In this document: piece by piece, positions 6,216-11,300 of the stretch
How positions within the stretch are numbered: position 1 is the stretch's first letter
Layout: every line of letters begins with the position of its first letter
DNA from: Thermoprotei archaeon
GTDB lineage: Archaea; Thermoproteota; Thermoprotei_A; Sulfolobales; Ignisphaeraceae
Length of the DNA stretch: 11,836 nucleotides
Assembly: GCA_003661865.1 (NCBI GenBank)
Contig: QMWY01000016.1
Location: 1 to 11,836, forward strand
Reading direction: 5' to 3'
Program-made: the position numbers and the translations under genes
The notes under the pieces: generated by a model
What the model saw: only the letters and a program-made list of their open reading frames with translations
Databases searched by the model: none
What the model was told of the DNA's origin: nothing

Positions 6216-6555
6216 CTACTCCACCCATAGCTCTCTAAGGACGTCGAAAAGGAGTAGTGAGCGGGATTCCCTCGGGTCTATACAGTTCTTCCATTCCAGT
6301 ATGAGCTCTATATACTTCTTATCCCTGCTTATCCTCTTATCAAGCTTCTCCATAGAGCTCAGGTCGTCGTACTCCTGAACATCTATGAACTCAGGGTTTA
6401 CCTCCTACGAATACGTGGAACATCCTATGCGTTCTCCGCTCCCTAAACTCCTCTCTACGCTCCTTGACATACCTCAGGATCTTCTCAGCGATCTCTAAGC
6501 ACTTCCTCTCCTCACCAGACTTAGGAACCCACATCTCAACGAAGTATACGGGCAT
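6216..6555 (-). pseudogene. Small dimeric alpha/beta-barrel-like protein in two frames (possible +1 recoding)
   Basis: Frame one starts at ATG 6555, with GAGGGG 6 bases upstream (6562-6567). It reads MPVYFVEMWVPKSGEERK and onward for 54 codons to GGKP and a TGA at 6391-6393. The +1 frame continues EFIDVQEYDDLSSMEK for 58 more residues to a TAG at 6216-6218. Joined at CCC, the product is 112 residues with a beta-alpha-beta, beta-alpha pattern: PVYFVEMWV strand, long charged helix, MFHVFVG strand, EFIDVQEY strand, helix. This recalls ferredoxin-like dimeric alpha/beta barrels (NIPSNAP or EthD-like); the fold call is inference and I name no function. Neither half alone would make a complete domain, and the second half has no start codon near its beginning. 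Either one base was inserted, or ribosomes shift +1 at CCC TGA. Confidence 0.65.
6391..6406 (-). other. Candidate +1 frameshift site, prfB-like layout
   Basis: Read on the minus strand the site is AGGAGGT, AAA, CCC, TGA. A Shine-Dalgarno-like heptamer (6400-6406) sits three bases before a Pro codon that is followed by a stop. A Pro tRNA on CCC can re-pair with CCT one base forward, after which GAG opens the second frame. The bacterial prfB site has the same elements in the same order: AGGGGG, a short spacer, CUU, UGA. The Gly-Gly codons may produce the AGGAGG by chance. Confidence 0.4.
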
Positions 6556-6593
6556 GCAGCGCCCCTCAAGAAGATACCCGCGATACGCTGTAG

Positions 6594-6598
6594 AAAAA
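6594..6598 (-). terminator. Possible T-run terminator after the LOG-family gene
   Basis: On the minus strand TTTTT follows the LOG-family stop codon by about 50 bases. It is preceded by a weak 5-bp stem (arms at 6611-6615 and 6625-6629, 9-base loop). Oligo-T runs end transcription in archaea, but five T residues is near the minimum. Confidence 0.25.
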
Positions 6599-6646
6599 GC
6601 GTCTATGGGCCGTAGTAAGCGATGCTACGCGTTGCAGGCTACGTGG

Positions 6647-7168
6647 CTAATTCACCGCACCTCCAACGGCTCTGCACACAGCACGCGCCATCCCGATCGG
6701 GTCGCTATACACGTGTATCTCTGCTAACCTCCTGGTGTCTAGGTAGGGCGCCATCTCCGCAAGCCTATCGCTTGGGAGGCCCGTGGGTGCTAGGAGGAAC
6801 ACGTCCTTCCCCTCAGCATACGCAGTCACCACCTCCTGCATAGTCCCTGAGCCCCCGCCCATAGCCACCAGTACATCACCCGTCCTCACCAGGGCAATGC
6901 TCCTAAGCCTAAACCCCATACCGCTCCTAACAACTATTGCCTCCGAGGGGAAGCCCCAGTCCTCACGCTCTATAGGTGGGAAGATCAGTACGGTGAAGCC
7001 CAGGCGCAGGGCCTCATCAACCATCACCCTCATCAACCCCCAGTACCCACCGAAGGCAAGAACAGGCCTAGGGCTACACCTAGCAAGCTCCTCCAAGAAC
7101 CTCCTTGCCTTATCGATCAGCTCCTCGGAAGGCTCACCACTGTAAGCTGCAAATGAAACTACACGCAT
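6647..7168 (-). CDS. SLOG/LOG-family Rossmann protein (TIGR00725-like)
   Basis: The 173-residue protein has a nucleotide-binding Rossmann core of the SLOG/LOG superfamily. FGGYWGLMRVMVDEAL (39-54) matches the first glycine loop and its helix. MGGGSGTMQEVVTAYAEGKDVFLL (103-126) matches the GGGxGTxxE loop, with Glu112 as the residue that is catalytic in LOG phosphoribohydrolases. The related TIGR00725 proteins are often annotated as molybdenum-cofactor carrier-like or left unnamed. The LOG motif PGGxGT reads MGGGSGT here, which fits TIGR00725 better than a true cytokinin-activating enzyme. It is soluble and complete. The ATG at 7168 is preceded by GTGAT at a short distance and by a TATA-like element about 37 bases upstream. 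It stands alone on its strand, with non-genic stretches on both sides. Confidence 0.75.
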   Translation of the reverse strand: MRVVSFAAYSGEPSEELIDKARRFLEELARCSPRPVLAFGGYWGLMRVMVDEALRLGFTVLIFPPIEREDWGFPSEAIVVRSGMGFRLRSIALVRTGDVLVAMGGGSGTMQEVVTAYAEGKDVFLLAPTGLPSDRLAEMAPYLDTRRLAEIHVYSDPIGMARAVCRAVGGAVN

Positions 7169-7200
7169 GTTTAATCACAGGGGTTACGTAGCATAGCTGC

Positions 7201-7225
7201 CTACTAAATTCTAGAGCTCCTCTAG
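7201..7225 (-). promoter_or_regulatory. TATA-like box with an adjacent perfect palindrome, upstream of the LOG-family gene
   Basis: Read toward the gene, CTAGAG-GAG-CTCTAG (7211-7225, a perfect 6-bp inverted repeat with a 3-base centre) is followed at once by AATTTAGTAG (7201-7210), a TATA-like core. It lies some 26 bases before a predicted transcription start about 11 bases upstream of the ATG at 7168. A palindrome touching the BRE/TATA region could be a regulator site. Confidence 0.35.
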
Positions 7226-7508
7226 CCGCCTACCACAAAATCTTCAATCCGAGCCCGTTTAGAAACTCCAAATACGATCCCGCAGTGAGCAACACGTTTA
7301 GGCTCATGAACCTTGAAAATTGGAAGCGGCAAGGTTATGCTCAAGCCCTGCTTGCTCCAAGCACAGTAACCTGAAGCAGAGAACAGCACCGTTAGGATCA
7401 GAAATGAGCCCGCTTTGCTCTCCAAGCCAGGAAATGAAATGCGAGGCTGAGAACTTTTACATAGCTGGTTTCCGGAGACTAGGTCCCGCCACGTACTTGC
7501 TCTAAAGT
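7226..7508. other. Non-genic stretch, perhaps a decayed gene end
   Basis: No reading frame here looks like a functional gene. On the plus strand one frame is open from 7226 to about 7371 without a start (NTFRLMNLENWKRQGYAQAL), then breaks up. The adjacent frame reads TVRIRNEPALLSKPGNEMRG before a stop near 7449. These fragments recall the proline- and glycine-rich ends of archaeal IS200/IS605 TnpB genes, but the zinc-finger cysteines and catalytic motifs are absent, so this is only a suspicion. A long minus-strand frame across it has no recognisable content and is probably incidental. A near-palindrome sits at about 7464-7482 (CTGGTTTCC / GGAGACTAG with wobble pairs). Confidence 0.2.
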
Positions 7509-7778
7509 TCACGGAATTACCTTGATCCAGGGTACTTGTCTAAAATCGCTATCCAGCGTTAATAGCAGGCTTATGTTCTTTCTCCGCATTATCGCTACCA
7601 TTAATGCGTCGTTAGGGAGGAGCTTGTACTGGGCTATAATCTCTTTGCTCGCCTCAAAATCTTCTAGAATAGGTGGGATTACGTTTAGTTTCTCTATTAG
7701 TTTATTCAGGGCCGTTAAACGGCTTTTAATAAGGTCTTCAGCTACTCCCTTCTCAAATAGCTTCTTGACCTTATACAC
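7509..7778 (-). CDS. vapC: VapC-type PIN domain toxin, C-terminal piece of a frame-broken gene
   Basis: This 89-codon frame holds the second half of a PIN domain. LPNDALMVAIMRRKNIS carries an acidic residue of the active site (Asp57 of this piece) and LLLTLDSDFRQVPWIKVI matches the last strand, TxDxDF, with Asp76 and Asp78. The first half, with the leading Asp and the central Glu, lies at 7781-7954 in another frame. The GTG at 7778 has no Shine-Dalgarno and would yield a domain without its first catalytic Asp, so it is unlikely to be the true start. Restoring one base near 7783-7790 joins the halves as ...EAREEALGVYKVKK, about 148 residues, a usual VapC length. VapC toxins are tRNA or rRNA endonucleases. 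Because the joined protein keeps all expected acidic residues, the break is recent, or a sequence error. Confidence 0.7.
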   Translation of the reverse strand: MYKVKKLFEKGVAEDLIKSRLTALNKLIEKLNVIPPILEDFEASKEIIAQYKLLPNDALMVAIMRRKNISLLLTLDSDFRQVPWIKVIP

Positions 7779-7780
7779 AC

Positions 7781-7954
7781 CTAGCGCTTCTCCCTAGCCT
7801 CCATTACTGATAAGGCTACTATCTTGTAAGCCGCCTCTTCAAGAACCGAGGTTGATGTATATGGCTCTGTCCCAACTAGGTACTCGAGGAGATCATATTC
7901 TTTACCAACGACTACCCTTATGAGAATATTAGCGTCAACGAAGAGCCTCTTCAT
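7781..7954 (-). pseudogene. vapC: VapC-type PIN domain toxin, N-terminal piece
   Basis: The ATG at 7954 has GAGGAG 7 bases upstream (7962-7967) and overlaps the end of the antitoxin gene by 20 bases. The frame reads MKRLFVDANILIRVVVG, the classic first PIN strand with Asp7, then TSTSVLEEAAYKIVAL with the central Glu (39/40), and stops at TAG (7781-7783) after 57 codons. The remainder of the domain continues in the -1 frame. The strong start signals show this is the real beginning of the toxin gene. Confidence 0.65.
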
Positions 7955-8162
7955 AGTAGAGCTCCTCTACCACACCCAGTAAGTCTATCCTACCTTTAGG
8001 GACCTTCTCTAGAACCCTTTTCACCTCCTCAAAATCCTCCTCGGTAAACACCTTACGCTTTATAATGATCTCCACCTCCTCACCTTCATCAAGACCCTCT
8101 ATCTTCCTTAAGGGCCTCAGCACCCCTTCTTCATACCTAGCCCGTATAGCCTTTGCCAACAA
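7935..8162 (-). CDS. vapB: VapB-type antitoxin, DUF104 (AF2212-like) family
   Basis: The 75-residue protein begins AKAIRARYEEGVLRPLRKIEGLDEGEEVEIIIK (residues 3-35), the conserved core of DUF104 antitoxins. These have a short beta structure with an exposed charged C-terminal helix that binds the PIN toxin; here it is FTEEDFEEVKRVLEKV and the tail VVEELYYEEAL. The gene lies first and overlaps vapC by 20 bases, the typical arrangement. The start is one of two adjacent TTG codons (8162, 8159); the frame has no ATG or GTG upstream. GGAGG touches the first TTG, so the second, three bases on, is slightly more plausible. The toxin it should neutralise appears broken, so the antitoxin may now lack its target. 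Confidence 0.8.
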   Translation of the reverse strand: MLAKAIRARYEEGVLRPLRKIEGLDEGEEVEIIIKRKVFTEEDFEEVKRVLEKVPKGRIDLLGVVEELYYEEALR

Positions 8163-8177
8163 CCTCCACCACCAGCA

Positions 8178-8218
8178 CTTATACCCTTCCTAACCAATTA
8201 GCTCTACCCCGTCAACTT
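8178..8218 (-). promoter_or_regulatory. Candidate promoter elements of vapBC
   Basis: Two TATA-like boxes lie upstream of the TTG start: TATAAG (8178-8183) and GTTTAAG (8213-8219). The first is close for a leaderless message; the second would give a leader of about 25-30 bases containing GGTGGTGGAGG. The sequence does not decide between them. Confidence 0.3.
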
Positions 8219-8223
8219 AAACC

Positions 8224-8236
8224 CTAAAGTGTTTAG
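8224..8236. repeat. Short palindrome CTAAA-gtg-TTTAG
   Basis: A perfect 5-bp inverted repeat with a 3-base centre, about 60 bases before the vapB start and next to a TATA-like box. Its size suits an operator, for example for autorepression of the toxin-antitoxin operon, but no repressor motif is seen in the DUF104 protein. Confidence 0.3.
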
Positions 8237-8286
8237 AAGGGGTCCTTATCCAACGCTTTCCTCACGCCTATTCCTCTAAGCCTCCC

Positions 8287-8320
8287 CTCTCCTTACCTGT
8301 GAAGAGCAGGTGATGGAGAG
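8287..8320 (+). repeat. Two-tier inverted repeat (potential RNA hairpin)
   Basis: CTCTCC (8287-8292) pairs with GGAGAG (8315-8320), and ACCTG (8295-8299) with CAGGT (8307-8311). The two stems are separated by a 2/3-base internal loop and closed by a 7-base loop, for 11 base pairs in 34 bases. It lies between the divergent vapBC and sua5 genes. It has neither C/D boxes, nor a kink-turn GA-AG step, nor a T-run. Confidence 0.4.
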
Positions 8321-8536
8321 ATCTAAGAATACGGGAAGAGGCGGTGGTGAAGCACACCTTTAGGTGGGTGCGCTCGTCTGCAAATTAGCTAGAGGGTTAG
8401 AAGAGGTGCATATAGTTGATTGAAAGTGGTTGGACTGATGCGGGGTGTGGGAAGCCGGTATTTTCGGTAGCAATGCTGAAGAGGCGTGTTGACCTAGGCA
8501 CTGCCTGGGCTTCCCAGTGTAGTACGTAGTGGTGGG
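8321..8536. other. Leader or intergenic stretch before sua5, no gene seen
   Basis: Together with the elements listed to its left, this completes a 374-base gap between divergent genes. A TATA-like CATATAG lies at about 8409-8415, 120 bases before sua5, and TATTTT at about 8459-8464. A small hairpin (CTGGG / CCCAG with a CTT loop) sits near 8495-8508. A plus-strand frame of about 37 codons (8417 to 8528) has no recognisable content. No RNA gene could be identified. Confidence 0.35.
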
Positions 8537-9613
8537 GTGAGGCCCTTGGTCGAGACCAGGATCATCAAGGTGGATCCGCTGAACGTAGATGAGGATGCGC
8601 TTAGGCTCTGTGCATCTGTTATAAGGAGGGGTGGGCTCGTGGCGTTCCCTACTGAGACTGTGTATGGGCTGGGTGCTGATGCGTATAACCCGAGGGCTGT
8701 TAGGAGGATCTTCGAGGCTAAGCAGCGCCCAGCGGACAACCCATTGATAGTCCATATAGCTAGTTTCGACCAGCTCTACGAGGTTGCCGCTGAGATCCCT
8801 AAGCGGATCGAGGGTTTTCTGAGGAGGGTGTGGCCCGGTCCCCTAACGGTTATACTGAGGAGGTCGGATAGGGTTCCAGACGTTGTTACCGCTGGGCTGG
8901 ACACGGTTGCTGTTAGGATGCCTGCCCACCCGGTTGCGCAGAAGCTGATAGAGTTCTCAGGTGTCCCCATAGCGGCTCCGAGCGCCAACCTCTCGGGAAG
9001 GCCGAGCCCTACGACGGCTCAGCACGTGATCGAGGACCTGTGGGGCAGGGTCGACGTGATCATAGATGCTGGGGAGACGATATTCGGGGTGGAGTCTACG
9101 ATCATAGATGTCCTCACGGACCCCCCGGTTCTGCTGCGCCCCGGGCCCTACCCTGTTGAGAAGCTCAGGGAGCTCCTAGGGAAGGATATAGTGGTGCCGG
9201 GGTTCGCCAGGGGTCTTGGAGAGGCTGAGAAGGCGCTGTCCCCCGGGGTGAAGTACAGGCACTACGCGCCTAGAACCCCGCTGATACTCGTGGAGCTGGA
9301 GGGCTACGGGGACCCCAAGAGGGTTGCGGATGCTGTTAGGATGGTTGTGGAGGCTGAGGGGAGGGGTAGGAGGGTGGCTATCCTAGCATCTGAGGAGACC
9401 GCCCCGCTGTACCGGGGCCTCGGGGTAAGGGTCGTTGTCCTGGGGCCTAGGAGGGATATGTATAGGGTTGCGAGGAACCTGTTCAAGGCGCTTAGGGAGC
9501 TGGACACCATGGGTGTTGACCTAGCGGTTGCCGAGGGTTTTGAGGAGAGGGGCCTCGGGCTGGCGGTTATGAATAGGCTTAGGAAGGCGTCTACGAGGAT
9601 CCTGAGGCTCTGA
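8537..9613 (+). CDS. sua5: Sua5/YwlC-type threonylcarbamoyl-AMP synthase
   Basis: The enzyme makes threonylcarbamoyl-AMP from threonine, bicarbonate and ATP, the first step of the t6A37 modification of ANN-decoding tRNAs; the Kae1 complex then transfers the group. The YrdC domain (about 5-205) shows PTETVYGLG (38-46), KQRP (62-65), HPxxxKLI, and PSANLSG (147-153). The linker SPGVKYRHYAP (234-244), a Sua5 hallmark that closes over the active site, leads to the C-terminal Rossmann-like Sua5 domain (about 245-358). At 358 residues it is full length. The GTG at 8537 gives the longest frame; TTG at 8546 is also possible, with GGGGTGA five bases before it, and loses only three residues. It is cytoplasmic. 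The 3' end overlaps the convergent epimerase gene by 23 bases. Confidence 0.93.
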   Translation: MRPLVETRIIKVDPLNVDEDALRLCASVIRRGGLVAFPTETVYGLGADAYNPRAVRRIFEAKQRPADNPLIVHIASFDQLYEVAAEIPKRIEGFLRRVWPGPLTVILRRSDRVPDVVTAGLDTVAVRMPAHPVAQKLIEFSGVPIAAPSANLSGRPSPTTAQHVIEDLWGRVDVIIDAGETIFGVESTIIDVLTDPPVLLRPGPYPVEKLRELLGKDIVVPGFARGLGEAEKALSPGVKYRHYAPRTPLILVELEGYGDPKRVADAVRMVVEAEGRGRRVAILASEETAPLYRGLGVRVVVLGPRRDMYRVARNLFKALRELDTMGVDLAVAEGFEERGLGLAVMNRLRKASTRILRL

Positions 9614-10574
9614 ACCTCTCGATAACGCTCCTAGCGGTTAGCCTAACAGCCTCTCTAGAGCTTATCCTGGGCCTCCACCCGATGCTCTTGAGCCTCGATA
9701 TGTCTAGGAGCATCAGCTTGACATCCCCGGGCCACCCCCTCCCATCAGGGGTTGCGGGCCTGAACCTGTACCTAACGTTCCTAAGCCCCATCTCCTCGAC
9801 AACTATATCAGCTATCTCAACGACCGTTACCCAGTCCTCGTTACCTATGTTGAACACCTCTACGTTCCTACCCTGCTCAGCTGTGTACCTAAGGGCGTGT
9901 AGCGTAGCGTCAACAGCCTCCTCTACGTAGAGGTAGCTCTTCCTCTGCGTACCATCCCCGAGGATCTCGAGCTCCCGTGGGTTCCTCATGAGCTTCCTCA
10001 CGAAGTCCACGATGACTCCGTGGGTGGAGCGGGGCCCTATGATGTTGGCGTACCTGGCGATCAGGGTCTTGAAGCCGTAGAGGTTGCTGTACGCTGTGTA
10101 GAGCGCCTCGCCGCCCAGCTTAACGGCGCCGTAGACCGATATGGGGTTGAGGGGGTGGTAGTCCTCAGGCGTAGGGATCTTCTCAGCCTCTCCGTAAACC
10201 GTTGAGCTAGAGGCGAATACGTGGAGCCTGACATCCCCAAGCCTAGAAGCCTCTAGGACGTTGAACGTGGCCACGAGATTCTCCTCGAAGTGTATCCGGG
10301 GCTCCGTAGCCGATATCCGCACCTCGGGGTTCGCAGCGAAGTGGAACACCACATCTGCTCCCCGGAACTCCTCGGCCCACTCCCCAAACCTCTTCAGATC
10401 GGCCTTGACGAACCTCAGGTAGGGCTTCCCTACATGCCTAGCTATGTTACCTAGGGAGCCGCTGCTGAGGTTATCGATAACGACTATCTCCTCAACACCC
10501 GCATCGGCGAGCCTATCCACTATGTAGCTACCTATGAACCCGGCCCCACCCGTAACAACAGCCTTCCTAAACAC
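9591..10574 (-). CDS. NAD-dependent sugar-nucleotide epimerase/dehydratase (extended SDR, GalE-like)
   Basis: The 327-residue protein has the NAD-binding TGGAGFIGS (8-16), Asp34 at the end of strand 2 (VVIDNLSSG), FHFAANPEV (78-86), the catalytic series ASSSTVYG (121-128) and Tyr148-x3-Lys152 in SVYGAVK. LARYANIIGPRSTHG-type and KSYLYVEEAV elements that bind the sugar nucleotide follow. This is a complete extended short-chain dehydrogenase, closest in pattern to UDP-glucose 4-epimerases. Such archaeal enzymes feed protein glycosylation or surface sugars; the exact sugar cannot be read, and a dehydratase or reductase of the family is possible. The start is GTG at 10574, with no clear Shine-Dalgarno. 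A TATA-like GGGTTTTATCCC lies 32-43 bases upstream, with a perfect hairpin between them. The gene follows the ABC operon on the same strand, 66 bases away. Confidence 0.88.
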   Translation of the reverse strand: MFRKAVVTGGAGFIGSYIVDRLADAGVEEIVVIDNLSSGSLGNIARHVGKPYLRFVKADLKRFGEWAEEFRGADVVFHFAANPEVRISATEPRIHFEENLVATFNVLEASRLGDVRLHVFASSSTVYGEAEKIPTPEDYHPLNPISVYGAVKLGGEALYTAYSNLYGFKTLIARYANIIGPRSTHGVIVDFVRKLMRNPRELEILGDGTQRKSYLYVEEAVDATLHALRYTAEQGRNVEVFNIGNEDWVTVVEIADIVVEEMGLRNVRYRFRPATPDGRGWPGDVKLMLLDISRLKSIGWRPRISSREAVRLTARSVIERFRASGSS

Positions 10575-10582
10575 CGCCGTGC

Positions 10583-10604
10583 CCGTAGCCCTGCTCGGCT
10601 ACGG
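10583..10604. repeat. Perfect 8-bp inverted repeat at the predicted transcription start
   Basis: CCGTAGCC and GGCTACGG flank a 6-base centre (CTGCTC). The repeat lies between a TATA-like element and the GTG of the epimerase gene, about where transcription would begin. It could be an operator, a leader hairpin, or a terminator stem for the ABC operon upstream, though no T-run follows. Confidence 0.45.
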
Positions 10605-10605
10605 A

Positions 10606-10617
10606 GGGATAAAACCC
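10606..10617 (-). promoter_or_regulatory. TATA-like box of the epimerase gene (or T-run end of the tup operon)
   Basis: On the minus strand the sequence is GGGTTTTATCCC. Its centre lies about 37 bases before the GTG, giving a leader of roughly 10 bases. The TTTT could instead help end the ABC transcript that stops at 10641. Confidence 0.35.
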
Positions 10618-10640
10618 TTGGCGGTGAAGCTAGGCGGGGG

Positions 10641-11300
10641 CTAGCCCGGCATCAACGCACCGCCGCTCATCTCGAACACCTTATCGAGGCCTAGATCCAC
10701 AACCTCGCTACGGGGCCAGTGGCTCGCGATCACTATCCCTACGCCGGACCTCTTCAGACGCCTAAGGACCTCTACAAGTACTGCGCGCCTATCCCTATCC
10801 AGGTGCGCCAGCGGCTCGTCGAGTAGGAGGATCTCGGGCTCCACAGCTAGCGCCCTAGCTATGGATACAAGCTGTGCCTGCCCAGCGCTCAGCTCCCTCC
10901 ACGAGCGCTTAGCGAGCTCCTCGATGCCTAGCTCCCTCAGCACCCTCAACGCCCTCTCCTCAGCATCTTCAACACCCCTTATCCTAAGCCCGAGCAGAAC
11001 GTTTTCGAGAACGCTCCTCCTCAGGAGGATGGGCTTCTCATGGACGTAGACAACCCTACGCCTTATCCTGAGCCTCGTGGAGGGGTCCCGGCCCCAGTAC
11101 TCCTCGCCGTCAACAAGGACCGAGCCCCTGCTAGGCCTGTAGAGAAGCGCGATGATCTTGAGGAGCGTGGTCTTGCCCGAGCCATTGGGGCCCTGCACAA
11201 GCACCGCCTCGCCGCTGCGGATAGCTATGGATACCCCCCTAAGCGCCGGTTCCCTAGACCCAGGGTAGGTGAACCACACGTCCCTCAGCTCGATGATCAA
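10641..11300 (-). CDS. tupC: ABC transporter ATP-binding protein, tungstate type (TupC-like)
   Basis: The 219-residue nucleotide-binding domain powers uptake through the permease encoded next to it. It has Walker A GPNGSGKT (37-44), signature LSAGQAQ (137-143), Walker B ILLLDEP (157-163), D-loop LAHLD and switch His194 (ASHW). At the Q-loop, the usual VFQKPxLL reads VHEKPILL, so Glu88 stands in for Gln. The signature has Ala in place of the second Gly (LSAGQ). Both are uncommon but may be tolerated. The tungstate assignment rests mainly on the neighbour, whose sequence is typical of TupB. The start is TTG at 11300, overlapping the permease stop as TTGA, which indicates translational coupling. 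Tungsten feeds molybdopterin enzymes such as aldehyde:ferredoxin oxidoreductases in hyperthermophiles. Confidence 0.85.
   Translation of the reverse strand: MIIELRDVWFTYPGSREPALRGVSIAIRSGEAVLVQGPNGSGKTTLLKIIALLYRPSRGSVLVDGEEYWGRDPSTRLRIRRRVVYVHEKPILLRRSVLENVLLGLRIRGVEDAEERALRVLRELGIEELAKRSWRELSAGQAQLVSIARALAVEPEILLLDEPLAHLDRDRRAVLVEVLRRLKRSGVGIVIASHWPRSEVVDLGLDKVFEMSGGALMPG

Noticed and set aside
7222..7512. A 96-codon minus-strand frame across the gap downstream of vapC
   Set aside because: It has no recognisable motif or Shine-Dalgarno, its composition is unlike the neighbours, and it lies over a degenerate stretch. Judged incidental.
8312..8321. Kink-turn in the two-tier hairpin (GGTGATGG)
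   Set aside because: The opposite strand lacks the tandem GA-AG pairs that define a kink-turn.
8430..8480. Possible C/D box sRNA (CTGATGC ... GCTGAAG)
   Set aside because: The C box departs from RTGATGA, there are no clear C'/D' boxes, and no terminal stem forms.
8360..8755. A 131-codon minus-strand frame running into sua5
   Set aside because: It is antisense to the clear Sua5 N-terminal coding region, is rich in Pro, Ser, Thr and His as expected of a shadow frame, and shows no domain.
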